Positions 17,986 to 27,437 of a stretch of 64,000 bases of DNA are shown piece after piece. Each line of letters begins with the position of its first letter. The stretch's first letter is position 1. Source of the stretch: Sphingomonadales bacterium (GTDB lineage: Bacteria > Pseudomonadota > Alphaproteobacteria > Sphingomonadales > Sphingomonadaceae); NCBI GenBank assembly GCA_028871475.1, contig JAGWMZ010000004.1, positions 174,663-238,662 on the forward strand. Direction: 5' to 3'. The notes under the pieces are model-generated. The model searched no databases and was not told where the DNA came from. It saw nothing but the letters and a program-made list of their open reading frames with translations. A program made the position numbers and the translations under genes.

Positions 17986-18188
17986 GTGCGAGGGTGTTAC
18001 ACCCTCGCACTCCCATGACGTCTGCCGAGGCCTGCGCAGTGGTTCCCGATCATTGCGAACAGGATCGCCACCAGCATCACCTTGCCGGGCCGCAGGCCGG
18101 AAAATCGCCGCGCGGATGCTGGCGCTGCGCTCCACCAAAGCGCTCCCTCGCCAAACGAAAGGGAGCGCGAGGGCGATGGCCCTCGCAC
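17986..18188. repeat. Composite intergenic repeat, copy D (between pbp and degP)
   Basis: Terminal palindromes GCGAGGGTG-TTA-CACCCTCGC (17988-18008) and GCGAGGGC-GATG-GCCCTCGC (18167-18186) face the two converging genes. The interior is the most diverged copy, with GGGCCGCAGGCC and GATGCTGGCGCTGCG remnants. With the degP terminator it fills the 302-nt gap. Confidence 0.75.
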
Positions 18189-18224
18189 CTTCTCGTCCCT
18201 TCTTCTCAAACCCCAAAAACAAAA

Positions 18225-18250
18225 AGGCCCCCGCCAACCGGCAGGGGCCT
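18225..18250 (-). terminator. Rho-independent terminator of degP
   Basis: AGGCCCC (18225-18231) pairs with GGGGCCT (18244-18250), with an inner GCC/GGC stem. On the minus strand the hairpin runs directly into TTTTTGTTTTTGGGG, a classical U-tract. It lies 24 nt past the degP stop. Confidence 0.9.
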
Positions 18251-18274
18251 TTCCCGATATCAAGATGCTGACTC

Positions 18275-19819
18275 TCAGCGCAGGCGGACCGGCACGTAGA
18301 TACCTGGCTGCCCGCGACGCACGACCTGCAGCAGCAGCGCCGGGCGGTGCGAGGCCTGAGCCGCGCGAATGGCGGCTTCCAGTTCGCCAACGGTGGTGAC
18401 AGGCTGATAGCCTGCCGAGGTGATGATGTCGCCGCGCGTCAGACCCTTGGCGCCTGCGTCCGAGGAGGCGTCGACAAAGCCGATCACCACGCCCTTGGTG
18501 CTGTCCGCCACGCCCAGCGAGCGGGCGATCTGCGGGGTGAGCACCTGCACCGAAAGCCCCAGCGCCTTTTCCGCCAGACCCGTGCTGGCGGCGCTCTTCG
18601 GATTGGCCTTCTTGTCGAAGGGGTTGTCCGAGCTGTCGTTGGGGTTGAAAGTCTGCTGGGCCAGCTCTTCCTCGCTGGGGCGCGTGCCCACGGTCACCTG
18701 CAGGGTCATCTGCTTGCCGTTGCGGATCACGTCGATGGGGATGCGCGTGCCCGGCGCGGTGTTGGCCACCAGATAGGAGAGCGACTGGCGCGGGTTGACC
18801 TCCTGCCCATTGACGCGCACCACGACATCGCCCGACTGCATGCCGCCCAGCGCGGCCGCCTTGCCCGGTTCGACACCCTGGATGAACTCACCCTTGTTGT
18901 GGGGGATGCCCAGCGAGTCGGCCAGATCGTCGCCGAGCGGCTGGATGCGCACGCCAAGATAGCCGCGCGCGATGGTCTGGCCCTTGATCAGCTTTTCGAC
19001 GATGGGGGCGGCGATGTCGCTGGGGATGGCCAGGCCGATGCCGACCGAACCGCCGCTGGGCGAGAGGATGGCGCGGTTGATGCCGATCACCTGGCCCTTC
19101 ATGTCGAACATCGGCCCGCCCGAATTGCCCTGGTTGATGGCCGCGTCGGTCTGGATGTAGCGGTCATAGGCGCTGCCCGAACCGGTGTTGCGCAGCACCG
19201 CCGAAACGATGCCGGCCGTCACCGTGCCGCCCAGGCCGAAGGGGTTGCCGATGGCGATCACCCAGTCGCCCACGCGCGCCGCGCCGCTGTCGCCAAACTT
19301 GACGAAGGGCAGGGGTTTGCCCGCGTTGATCTTGAGCACGGCAAGGTCGGACTGCGCGTCCTTGCCCACCAGCTTGGCGGGATATTCGGTGCCATCGGGC
19401 ATGGTCACGCTGATCGATTCAACCTCGCCCTGGCCATCGGCGGTGATGACGTGGTTGTTCGTGACGACATAGCCGTCGGCCGAGACGATGAAGCCGGAAC
19501 CCAGCGATTGAGCCTCGCGCGTCTGGCTGCCACCGCCATTGCCGTCACCGCCGCCGAACATGTTTTCAAAGGGCGTGCCGGCGAAGGGATTGTCGCTCTG
19601 TACCTTCACCTTCTGGCGCGTGGAAATGTTGACCACCGCAGGCTGAAGCTGGGCGGTGAGATCGGCAAAGCTGACCGGGGCGCCCGCGCGGGGCACCACG
19701 GCGGACATCTTCTGGGCATCGTTCTGCGCCACCTGGGCGCCAGCGGGAAAGCCGGTGGCCAGCGAAAGGGTGGCACCACCCAGCAGCAGTGCGGTGGTCA
19801 GTCCATAAGCATATCGCAC
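18275..19819 (-). CDS. degP: DegP/HtrA-type periplasmic serine protease (Do family)
   Basis: Degrades or refolds damaged envelope proteins. The 514-residue protein has a signal peptide (LTTALLLGGATLSLATGFPAGAQ), a trypsin-like domain with the triad His (VTNNHVI, H123), Asp (QSDLAVL, D158) and Ser (GNSGGPM, S233), and two PDZ domains (about 285-370 and 420-510). A glycine-rich LA-loop-like stretch lies near 88-98. I choose the GTG start (RYAYGLTT), nine bases after AGAGGA; the 20-residue in-frame extension would spoil the signal peptide. Likely regulated by envelope stress, which is inferred. Confidence 0.95.
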   Translation of the reverse strand: MRYAYGLTTALLLGGATLSLATGFPAGAQVAQNDAQKMSAVVPRAGAPVSFADLTAQLQPAVVNISTRQKVKVQSDNPFAGTPFENMFGGGDGNGGGSQTREAQSLGSGFIVSADGYVVTNNHVITADGQGEVESISVTMPDGTEYPAKLVGKDAQSDLAVLKINAGKPLPFVKFGDSGAARVGDWVIAIGNPFGLGGTVTAGIVSAVLRNTGSGSAYDRYIQTDAAINQGNSGGPMFDMKGQVIGINRAILSPSGGSVGIGLAIPSDIAAPIVEKLIKGQTIARGYLGVRIQPLGDDLADSLGIPHNKGEFIQGVEPGKAAALGGMQSGDVVVRVNGQEVNPRQSLSYLVANTAPGTRIPIDVIRNGKQMTLQVTVGTRPSEEELAQQTFNPNDSSDNPFDKKANPKSAASTGLAEKALGLSVQVLTPQIARSLGVADSTKGVVIGFVDASSDAGAKGLTRGDIITSAGYQPVTTVGELEAAIRAAQASHRPALLLQVVRRGQPGIYVPVRLR

Positions 19820-19998
19820 GGGGCTTGGTCCTCTTGTCTGGTTTCGCCCATGCTGCCCGCAAGGGGCCCAAAGGCGCAAGGTCTGTTTGAACTTCGGGGC
19901 GAAGGTTGTCGCGCAGTGACGTGGTCCAATAGTGGCCTTTTGGCCTGAACAAAGTTTGAATGGTTCATCCTCGGGTCAGCCAATCAGCGGGTTGATGT

Positions 19999-20862
19999 CT
20001 ATTTGGCCTTCCCTCCTCCCCGGAATTGCCGGAGATAATCATTGTCGGGGGTGAGCACGATGGTCGTGCCCGATTTCATCTGCGGATTGGCCATGGTCGC
20101 TTCATAGCTCTTCATGGCGCGGTAGAAGTCGTAGAAGGACGGGTCCTTGTTGAAGGAAGCGGCGTAGATCTGCGCGGCGCGGGCCTCGGCGTCGGCTTCG
20201 ATGATCTGGGCCTGCTTCTGCCCATCGGCGCGGATGGCGGTGGCTTCCTGCTCGCGCGCGGCCTCCATATTGGCAAAGGCGCGTTCCAGCGCGGTGCCCT
20301 CGGGCAGGTCGGCGCGTTTGATCCGCACGTCGATCACCTGCACGCCATATTGCCGCGCTTCCTTGTCGAACTGGTCGCGGATCTGCGCCATCACCGCGCC
20401 GCGATCGGCGGTCAGCAGGGTCTGGAAGGTGTGCACCGCCAGCCCCCGGCGCAGGCGTGAATTGAGAATGGGCTGCAACTGTTCGCGCAGCCGGTCCACC
20501 GTGCCCGCCGTCTGCACCATGCGCACAGGGTCGATCACGCGGTAGAGCGCGAAGGCATCCACCTCCAGCCGCTGCTGGTCAGACGAGATGACGAGTTGGC
20601 GGTCCATCTCGATGGGCTGGATGCGCTTGTCCACCCGCACCAGCGTTTCCACGATGGGAATGCGCAGCGACAGGCCGGCGCCGGTCTGGCCGAAATCCTG
20701 ATTGGGCTTGAACTTGTTGATCACCCGGTCGGCCGCGCCATTGCGCAGCACCACCGCCTGCTCGGTCTCGTCCACCTCGACCACGCTGGTCAGCGCCACC
20801 GCCGCCAGCACGACCAGTGCGCCCAGCGCCAGCTTGTGCTCATGCCACAGCATGCCGATCAT
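19999..20862 (-). CDS. hflC: HflC, regulator of FtsH protease
   Basis: Inner-membrane SPFH/prohibitin-family protein that forms the HflKC cage around FtsH and limits access to membrane substrates. 287 residues: one N-terminal membrane helix (KLALGALVVLAAVALTSVVEV), the SPFH domain with QAVVLRNGAADRVI, the RGLAVHTFQTLLTADR block, and a long coiled coil (ANMEAAREQEATAIRADGQKQAQIIEADAEARAA). The ATG overlaps the hflK stop by 4 nt. Confidence 0.96.
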   Translation of the reverse strand: MIGMLWHEHKLALGALVVLAAVALTSVVEVDETEQAVVLRNGAADRVINKFKPNQDFGQTGAGLSLRIPIVETLVRVDKRIQPIEMDRQLVISSDQQRLEVDAFALYRVIDPVRMVQTAGTVDRLREQLQPILNSRLRRGLAVHTFQTLLTADRGAVMAQIRDQFDKEARQYGVQVIDVRIKRADLPEGTALERAFANMEAAREQEATAIRADGQKQAQIIEADAEARAAQIYAASFNKDPSFYDFYRAMKSYEATMANPQMKSGTTIVLTPDNDYLRQFRGGGKAK

Positions 20863-22157
20863 TGGCCGCCTCCCTGCGCGGGCACGCCCTGTGCGTCGGG
20901 CATGGGCGGGGCGGGCTGGCGGATGGGCGGCAGCGGCAGATAGGTGGCCGGCCCCGTGGGCAGGATCACCTTGTCATTGCTGGAGAGCACGCGGTCCATC
21001 GTCTCGTAATACATGCGGCGGCGCGTCACCTCGGGCGCGGCCTTGTATTGGGTATAGACGCGGTCGAAGGCGCCGGCCTCGCCCTCGGCGCGGGCAATGG
21101 TCTGCTGGGCATAGCCGCGCGCCTGCTGGATATAGCGGTTGCGGTCCTGCTGAGCTGCCTGCACCTTCTGGAAGGCTTCGTTGACCTTCGAGGGCGGATC
21201 GGCCTTTTTCAGGTCCACGCCCTGAATCTGCACGCCCGAATGATAGGCATCGAGCACGGCCTGCATCCGCTGGCGCACATGTTCGCCGATTTCAGAGCTC
21301 GACGTGCCACCCATCACGTCTGACAGCTTCACCTCGGCGATGGTGGCGCGCATGGCGGCCTCGGCCACTTCGGTGACGGTGCTTTCGGGGTCCTTGAGCT
21401 GATAGGAATAGAGCTTCAGGTCCCTGATGCTCCAGCGGACGACATAGGAGATGTTGACCAGACTCTGGTCGCTGGTCAGCATCAGATTGTCGGCCTCGCC
21501 GCTGGGCACGGCTTCCTGCTTGATGGTGGTGACATCGGTGACGGTCACATCCTGGAAGGGCCAGGGCAGGGTCATGTTGAAGCCGGGCTGCAGCGTGCGC
21601 GAATATTGGCCGAAGGTGGTGACGATGCCCTGATCATGCAGGCCAAGCTGATGCGTGGCCGAAAGCACGAGGCCCAGCGTCACCAGCCCTCCGCTGATGA
21701 TGGGCCACCAGCTGCCGCCATTCTGTCGCCGGGGCAGGCGCAGCAGGTTGGACAGATCCGGCCCCGGCATACGCGGGGGTAGCCCGGAGCCACCACCACC
21801 ACCGCCGCCACCGGGATTGCCCCCGCCATTGCCACCGGGGCGGCGCTGGCGGAAGATGTCCTCGATCCCCGCCGGGCGGCGTGAACCTGAAGGTGCATCG
21901 GGGGCCCATGGGTTGCGCGGGGGGGGCGTGTCGCCGGGTCGGCCGGCCGGCTTGTCGCCTGATCCGCCCGGAACGTCGCCCGAAGATGCGGGCTTGTCAC
22001 CGCCGGCTGGGGGCGTGTCGTCATCTCCCTCGGTCTGGTTGAGGATGTCCGGTCGCATCGCCTGCGCCCGGCCTTTCCCATGACCAATGCCACGGCCCAT
22101 GGCCACGGCAACGCGCGCCGGCCCATGGTGTTCGATCCAGTCACCCAAAAGCTTCAT
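20859..22157 (-). CDS. hflK: HflK, regulator of FtsH protease
   Basis: Partner of HflC. The N-terminal third is a low-complexity Gly/Pro/Asp-rich stretch ending in a run of glycines and prolines, then a membrane helix (WPIISGGLVTLGLVLSATHQL), the SPFH domain (QGIVTTFGQYSRTLQPGFNMTLPWPF) and a C-terminal coiled coil (NRYIQQARGYAQQTIARAEGEAGAF). The start is uncertain: MKLLGDWIEHH at 22157 gives 432 residues, longer than usual, while MRPDILNQ at 22058 gives about 399. HflK is normally translated first, as here. Confidence 0.93.
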   Translation of the reverse strand: MKLLGDWIEHHGPARVAVAMGRGIGHGKGRAQAMRPDILNQTEGDDDTPPAGGDKPASSGDVPGGSGDKPAGRPGDTPPPRNPWAPDAPSGSRRPAGIEDIFRQRRPGGNGGGNPGGGGGGGGSGLPPRMPGPDLSNLLRLPRRQNGGSWWPIISGGLVTLGLVLSATHQLGLHDQGIVTTFGQYSRTLQPGFNMTLPWPFQDVTVTDVTTIKQEAVPSGEADNLMLTSDQSLVNISYVVRWSIRDLKLYSYQLKDPESTVTEVAEAAMRATIAEVKLSDVMGGTSSSEIGEHVRQRMQAVLDAYHSGVQIQGVDLKKADPPSKVNEAFQKVQAAQQDRNRYIQQARGYAQQTIARAEGEAGAFDRVYTQYKAAPEVTRRRMYYETMDRVLSSNDKVILPTGPATYLPLPPIRQPAPPMPDAQGVPAQGGGQ

Positions 22158-22306
22158 GGCTTCAACTATAGGACGGCTTTTGCACAAGAACAGGGGCGAG
22201 GCGTGTTTCCACGCGATTTTCATCCTGTTCGCGTCGATAAACCCTGCTAGTGGGCAGGCATGGCCTGCTTTTCGGGCCTCGTTTTACCCTCCACGAAGGC
22301 CCGATC

Positions 22307-23314
22307 ATGTCCTCCCCGTCTCCCTTGTCCACCCAGAACGACCCGCTGCGCCAGCACCTGCCCGAGGCCCTGCGCGCCCGCGTGCAGTCGCTGCGGCTGG
22401 CGGGCGGCGTGGTGACGCTGGTGCTGGATGGCAGCGGACTGGACGAAGCCGCGCGCGCCGAAGCCGAAGGTGCCGCCAAGGCCGCGCTGGGCGCGCTGCC
22501 CGATGTGACGGATGTGCGCGTGGGGCTGATCGCCGACCGCCCGGCGGAACCGCCCAAGCCCAAGGGGCCGATCATCATTTCGGTGGGCGCGGGCAAGGGG
22601 GGCGTGGGCAAATCCACCCTTTCGGCCAATCTGGCGGTGGCGCTGGCGCGGCAGGGGGTGAAGGTGGGCCTCGTCGATGCCGACATCTACGGCCCCAGCC
22701 AGCCGCGCCTGCTGGGCACCGAAGGCATCAAGCCCGAGGCCGCCGACAGCCGCATGTTCCCCATCCCCAGCCCCTGGGGCGTGGGCGTGCTCTCCATGGG
22801 CAACCTGATCGAGCCGGGCAAGGCCATTGCCTGGCGCGGGTCCATGGCCAGCGGCGCGCTGGGCCAGATGGTCGACGCGCATTGGGGCGACACGCAGGTG
22901 CTCATCGTCGATCTGCCGCCGGGCACGGGCGATGTTCAGCTCACCATGATCCAGAAGCACAAGCCGGCGGGTGCGATCATCGTCTCCACGCCACAGGATC
23001 TGGCGCTGATGGATGCGGTGCGCGCCATCCAGCTGTTCGATATGGTGGGCGTGCCCATCGTGGGACTGGTCGAGAATATGGCGGGCTATGTCTGCCCCCA
23101 TTGCGGCGAAGTGTCCGACCCCTTCGGCCTTGGCGGGGCGGAAAAGGCGGCGGGCGAAATGGGCATCAATTTCCTCGGACGCGTGCCGCTCGATCTTTCG
23201 ATCCGGCTCGACAGCGATGCCGGCAAGCCACCGGCGGCGGGCGACACGTTGCAGGGCAAGGCCTTTGCCGCCATCGCCACGCGTCTGGCCGACTGGCTGA
23301 AGGTGAACGCATAA
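22307..23314 (+). CDS. apbC: Mrp/ApbC-type iron-sulfur cluster carrier ATPase
   Basis: MinD-like P-loop ATPase that carries and transfers [4Fe-4S] clusters. The 335-residue protein has an N-terminal MIP18-like domain (residues 15-75), the deviant Walker A GKGGVGKST (about 96-104), the switch DADIYGPSQPRLLG, the DLPPGTGDVQ motif and the bridging CxxC in YVCPHCGE that holds the shared cluster. The start is preceded by GAAGG. It diverges from hflK. The next gene starts 2 nt after its stop, so the two are an operon. Confidence 0.95.
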   Translation: MSSPSPLSTQNDPLRQHLPEALRARVQSLRLAGGVVTLVLDGSGLDEAARAEAEGAAKAALGALPDVTDVRVGLIADRPAEPPKPKGPIIISVGAGKGGVGKSTLSANLAVALARQGVKVGLVDADIYGPSQPRLLGTEGIKPEAADSRMFPIPSPWGVGVLSMGNLIEPGKAIAWRGSMASGALGQMVDAHWGDTQVLIVDLPPGTGDVQLTMIQKHKPAGAIIVSTPQDLALMDAVRAIQLFDMVGVPIVGLVENMAGYVCPHCGEVSDPFGLGGAEKAAGEMGINFLGRVPLDLSIRLDSDAGKPPAAGDTLQGKAFAAIATRLADWLKVNA

Positions 23315-23315
23315 G

Positions 23316-25580
23316 GTGGAACTGACCCGCCGCCGCCTGCTGGTTGGCGCGGCCCTTGGCGCGGGGCTGGTGGTGGCGTGGAGCCTGCGCGAGCGTCATT
23401 ATCCCCTGCCGCTGCAACCCGGCCCCGGCGAGGCGGCCTTCGATGCCTGGATCAGGGTGGCGCGCGATGGCGCGATCACGGTCAGCGTGCCCCAGCTGGA
23501 AATGGGGCAGGGCGTGGCCACGCTGATGGCGCGCATCGTCGCGGCAGAAATGGGCGCGGACTGGAACCGCATGGGCGTGGTCTTCGCCCCCGTGTCCGAA
23601 ACCTATGCCAATGCGCCTCTGGCCGCCCATTGGGCCGAATTGTGGCTGCCTATGGCTCCCGATGGCGGCATCGCGCCTGAAAGCTGGCTCGCGCGCCGCT
23701 GGGCGGAGCGCGAGCGTTTCAACGCCACCGCCGATGGCTTCTCGATCACCGCCTATGAGGCGCCCCTGCGCCATGCCGCCGCCGCCGCGCGGATGCTGCT
23801 GACACAGGCCGCCGCCGTGCGCTGGGGTGCGGAGCCCGCGCAATGCCAGGCGGTCAACAACACCATCCGCCACGGCGCGCAAAGCATCGGCTTTGGCGAG
23901 CTTGCCGCCGAGGCCGCCGCGATGCGCGCGCCCGAAGCGCTGACGCTGCGCCCCCCCATCGCGGAAACGCCGCAGAACCATCCGGCCGGCAGCACGCCGC
24001 CCTATTCACGTCTCGATGGCCCGGCCAAGGTGGATGGCGGGTGGAATTTTGCCGGTGACATCCGCCTGCCCGACATGCTCTTTGCCGCCATCCGCCATGC
24101 GCCTTTGGGCGAAAGCGCGCATCTGGCCGGGCATGATGCCGCCGCCACCCATGGTATCGATGGCTTTGTCCGGCTGGTCGAGGGGCCGGACTGGCTGGCG
24201 GCGCTGGCCACCAACAGCTGGGCCGCCGAACGCGCGCTGGCCGCCGTTGCGCCGCGTTTTTCCGTACACCGTCCGCTCAGTGTCGAGCGGATCGAGGGCG
24301 CGCTGGACAGTGGACTGAAGGCAGCCCTGCGCGATGGCGGCAAGCCGATCCACCGCAGCGGCGACGCGGTGGGGCTGCTGGGGGCCAAACCGCCCTTCAG
24401 CCAGCGTTATGACATTGCGCCTGCCATGGCCGCGCCCCTGGAAACAGCAACAGCGGTGGCCCGCCTGCGCGATGGCCTGTGCGAAATCTGGGTGGCGAGC
24501 CAGATGCCTGAAAGCACCCGCCGCGCCGTGGCGATAGCGCTCGACATGCCGGTGGCCTCGGTGGTGCTCTACCCTATGGCTGCGGGCGGCAGTTTTGATG
24601 CGCGGCTGGAATGCCCCCATGCGGTCGAGGCCGCGATCCTGGCCCGCGCCGCCGGAAAGCCGGTGATGCTCACCTATACCCGCTGGCAGGAGGGCGTCTC
24701 CGCCATCCATCGCCCGCCGGTGGCCGCGCAGGTGGAGGCGCGGGTGGATGATGGCGGCGCTCTTGTGGCATGGCGTCTGCGCGCGGCCATGCCCTCGGCG
24801 GCGCGGGAATTTGGCGCGCGTGCTCTCAATGGGGCGAGCCGCAAGCAGGCCATGGCGCAGCATCAGACTCATCGCGACCCGCTGGCCATGGCGGGTTTTG
24901 TGCCGCCCTATGCCATTCCCGCGCTGTCCATCGAGCAGGCGCCTGTCGCCGTGGGCCTGCCCACCGGGCGGCTGCGCGGCAATGGCCATGGGCTGGCTGC
25001 CTTCATCACCGAATGTTTCATCGACGAGATCGCCAATGCGCTCCACCGCGAGCCGCTGTCCTATCGCATGGCGATGCTGGGGGACGACCCGCGACTGGGT
25101 GCCTGCCTTCAGCAGGTTTCGGCGCTGGCCGGATGGAATGGCGGGCATGATGACAGCGGGCAGGGCATCGCCTGCCATCGCATCGGCGGGGGCTGCATCG
25201 CCGCTGTGGTGAGCGCGCGGCGCAGCGATCAGGGCGTTATCGTCGACCGCATCGCGGCGGTGGCCGACATCGGGCGCATTCTGCACATGGACATCGCCCG
25301 CCAGCAGATCGAGGGCGGGCTGATCTATGGCATGGCTTTGGCCTTGGGATCGGCTCCGGTGTGGCAGGGCGGTTTGCCGCAGAGCGCGCGGCTGGCCGGT
25401 TTGAACCTGCCCCTGCTGGCATCTTGCCCGCAGATCGATGTGGACTTTATGGCCTCGGATATGGCTCCGGCCGACCCGGGTGAACTGGGTGTGGCCGTGG
25501 CGGCGCCAGCCATAGCCAATGCGTTGTTTTCGGCCACAGGCTTGCGCATGCGGCGCCTGCCGCTGGGCTCAGAGGAATAA
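23316..25580 (+). CDS. Molybdenum hydroxylase large subunit (IorB/AldH-like), orphan
   Basis: A 754-residue protein of the xanthine dehydrogenase/aldehyde oxidase molybdenum-binding family, most like the IorB type that works with a small 2Fe-2S subunit. It starts with a Tat-like signal (TRRRLLVGAALGAGLVVA), so it is probably periplasmic. Cofactor-binding stretches include QLEMGQGVATLMARIVAAEMG, AAGGSFDARLE and GLPTGRLRGNGHG; the catalytic glutamate is in DPGELGVAV (about 723). GTG start, 2 nt after apbC. No 2Fe-2S subunit or Moco-maturation gene is next to it, so its electron partner must be elsewhere. Substrate unknown. Confidence 0.87.
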   Translation: MELTRRRLLVGAALGAGLVVAWSLRERHYPLPLQPGPGEAAFDAWIRVARDGAITVSVPQLEMGQGVATLMARIVAAEMGADWNRMGVVFAPVSETYANAPLAAHWAELWLPMAPDGGIAPESWLARRWAERERFNATADGFSITAYEAPLRHAAAAARMLLTQAAAVRWGAEPAQCQAVNNTIRHGAQSIGFGELAAEAAAMRAPEALTLRPPIAETPQNHPAGSTPPYSRLDGPAKVDGGWNFAGDIRLPDMLFAAIRHAPLGESAHLAGHDAAATHGIDGFVRLVEGPDWLAALATNSWAAERALAAVAPRFSVHRPLSVERIEGALDSGLKAALRDGGKPIHRSGDAVGLLGAKPPFSQRYDIAPAMAAPLETATAVARLRDGLCEIWVASQMPESTRRAVAIALDMPVASVVLYPMAAGGSFDARLECPHAVEAAILARAAGKPVMLTYTRWQEGVSAIHRPPVAAQVEARVDDGGALVAWRLRAAMPSAAREFGARALNGASRKQAMAQHQTHRDPLAMAGFVPPYAIPALSIEQAPVAVGLPTGRLRGNGHGLAAFITECFIDEIANALHREPLSYRMAMLGDDPRLGACLQQVSALAGWNGGHDDSGQGIACHRIGGGCIAAVVSARRSDQGVIVDRIAAVADIGRILHMDIARQQIEGGLIYGMALALGSAPVWQGGLPQSARLAGLNLPLLASCPQIDVDFMASDMAPADPGELGVAVAAPAIANALFSATGLRMRRLPLGSEE

Positions 25581-25589
25581 GGGGCGGGA

Positions 25590-26627
25590 ATGAGCCGGAC
25601 TGTGACGAATGAGAATGCCCTGCCTGCCGGTCATCCCCAGGTGAAGCCGCCGCGCGTGGGCGTGCTGCTGGTCAATCTGGGCACGCCGCAGGCGGCCACG
25701 GCCCCGGCGGTGCGCACCTATCTGGCCCAGTTCCTCTCCGACCCGCGCGTGGTGGAGATCCCCAGGCTGGTGTGGTGGCCCATTCTGCACGGCATCATCC
25801 TGCGCACCCGGCCGGCCAAATCGGCCCATGCCTATGCGCAGGTGTGGACGGCGGAAGGCTCGCCGCTGGCCGCGATCACCGCCGCGCAGGCCCGCGCCTT
25901 GCAGTCACGCATGGGTGATGCGGTCATGGTCGACTGGGCGATGCGCTATGGCCAGCCCGCCATTGCCGAGCGTGTGGCCGCGATGAAGCAGGCTGGCTGT
26001 GAGCGCATTCTCATCTGCCCGATGTATCCGCAATATAGCGGGGCGACCACGGCCAGCGTGATGGACGCGCTGGGCGATGGCCTGCGCGCCATGCGCTGGC
26101 AGCCCGCCATTCGCACGCTGCCGCCCTATTACGATGACCCTGCCCATATTGAGGCGCTGGTGCAGGACCTGTCGCGCCAGCTTTCCGCTCTGGCCTTCAC
26201 GCCGCAGGTGATGGTTCTGTCCTTCCACGGCATGCCCCGGCGCACGCTGGAACTGGGCGATCCCTATCACTGCCATTGCCGCAAGACGGCGCGGTTGGTT
26301 GAGGAGGCGCTGGCACCGCGTTTCCCCGGCCTGCGCATCGAAACTGCCTTCCAGAGCCGCTTTGGCCGCGCCCAATGGCTGGAGCCTTCCACCGAGACGG
26401 TTCTGGCACAGGAAGCGGCCAAGGGCACGCGTTCGCTGGTGATCGCCGCGCCCGGTTTTGCCGCCGATTGCGTGGAAACGCTGGAGGAACTGGCCATTCG
26501 CGGGCGCGAGGTGTTCGCCCATGCAGGTGGCGATGATTTTGCCGTGCTGGAATGCCTGAATGCCGGCGAGGCAGGGATGGCCATGCTGGAAACGCTGGTA
26601 CGGCGGGAATTGCAGGGGTGGATTTAG
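25590..26627 (+). CDS. hemH: Ferrochelatase
   Basis: Inserts Fe2+ into protoporphyrin IX, the last step of haem synthesis, at the membrane surface. The 345-residue protein has the N-terminal VGVLLVNLGTPQ, the metal-handling LSFHGMPRRTLELGDPYHCHC block with the active-site histidine, and FQSRFGRAQWLEP. Bacterial-type length without a 2Fe-2S extension. It lies 9 nt after the molybdenum hydroxylase gene and may be co-transcribed. Confidence 0.97.
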   Translation: MSRTVTNENALPAGHPQVKPPRVGVLLVNLGTPQAATAPAVRTYLAQFLSDPRVVEIPRLVWWPILHGIILRTRPAKSAHAYAQVWTAEGSPLAAITAAQARALQSRMGDAVMVDWAMRYGQPAIAERVAAMKQAGCERILICPMYPQYSGATTASVMDALGDGLRAMRWQPAIRTLPPYYDDPAHIEALVQDLSRQLSALAFTPQVMVLSFHGMPRRTLELGDPYHCHCRKTARLVEEALAPRFPGLRIETAFQSRFGRAQWLEPSTETVLAQEAAKGTRSLVIAAPGFAADCVETLEELAIRGREVFAHAGGDDFAVLECLNAGEAGMAMLETLVRRELQGWI

Positions 26628-26630
26628 GGC

Positions 26631-27317
26631 CTAATCTCTCGGTCCCACCGTATAGCCGGCATCCGGGCGAACCCAGACCAGATGTGTCTCGCCGCCGGGG
26701 GGGGCTTGGCCATCAATGGTGGTGTGTTCAATGAAACCATCGCCTTCGGGCGATTGGGTGGAGCAGACCTCCTTGTCCAGCACCCCCGCGCGCGCCAGCC
26801 CCGAGAGAATGCGCGGGGTAAAGCGCAATTTCAGCTTGGCGGGCACGACATTGCCCGCATAGCGCAGCGTGGCACCCTTCACCATGGCGGTGGTCAGCGT
26901 AGCGCAGGCGGCATTGCCCTTCAGCCGTGCGCGCCCGGCGATGGTCATCGTCACCAGCTCATTGGGCAGCAACAAGACCTCGGCATGGTTGATGAAGCTG
27001 CCATCGGCCTGCGGCGTATAGCGCGCCAATGAGCGGCAGGTGCGCGCGATGACGTCGGGGCTGGCGCATTCGATGAGACCCATCCTCGCGGGCGCCAGCG
27101 GGTTGTCGACGGGGGGCGCAGGTGGGTGCGGCTGGGGCATCAACGCGGGGGGCAGGCCGGGAGCGGAAGGCTGGCCGGGCGGAGTGGGCACATCCCCGGG
27201 TGTGCCGGAAAAGCTGGTGTAGGGTACGTCGGCAGGCGGCCAGGGATGTGGGGTTTGCGCTTGGTCCTGCGCGCCATCGGGCCATGCGGTGAGAAGAAGG
27301 AACAGCGCGGTCAACAT
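26631..27317 (-). CDS. Exported hypothetical protein, proline-rich N-terminus
   Basis: 228 residues. A short signal-like start (TALFLLLTAWPDGAQ) is followed by a proline-rich stretch of about 60 residues that looks disordered, then a folded half with three or four cysteines (ECASPDVIARTCRSLARY, ACATL, KEVCSTQSPEGDGF) likely paired in disulfides. I do not recognise the family, but an ECxSPxxxxRTCRSLARY pattern recurs in sphingomonad exported proteins, to the best of my knowledge. AGGGGAGAC lies before the ATG. Converges on hemH with a 3-nt gap. Confidence 0.7.
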   Translation of the reverse strand: MLTALFLLLTAWPDGAQDQAQTPHPWPPADVPYTSFSGTPGDVPTPPGQPSAPGLPPALMPQPHPPAPPVDNPLAPARMGLIECASPDVIARTCRSLARYTPQADGSFINHAEVLLLPNELVTMTIAGRARLKGNAACATLTTAMVKGATLRYAGNVVPAKLKLRFTPRILSGLARAGVLDKEVCSTQSPEGDGFIEHTTIDGQAPPGGETHLVWVRPDAGYTVGPRD

Positions 27318-27437
27318 GCCAGTCTCCCCTGTGGCCCTGCCTTGCGGGGGCAGGCCATGGTGAGCTTGCGCGAACCCCTTGGCAAGTGGGGGTGTTTGCC
27401 ATTGCCCTCACGCGCCGGGCGGCATGGCGCGGCTCGG

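Noticed and set aside
18347..19948. 533-codon plus frame opposite degP
   Set aside because: Antisense shadow; rich in His, Arg and Ala, with no motif.
24006..25286. 426-codon minus frame opposite the molybdenum hydroxylase
   Set aside because: No motif; the plus frame has cofactor-binding motifs throughout.
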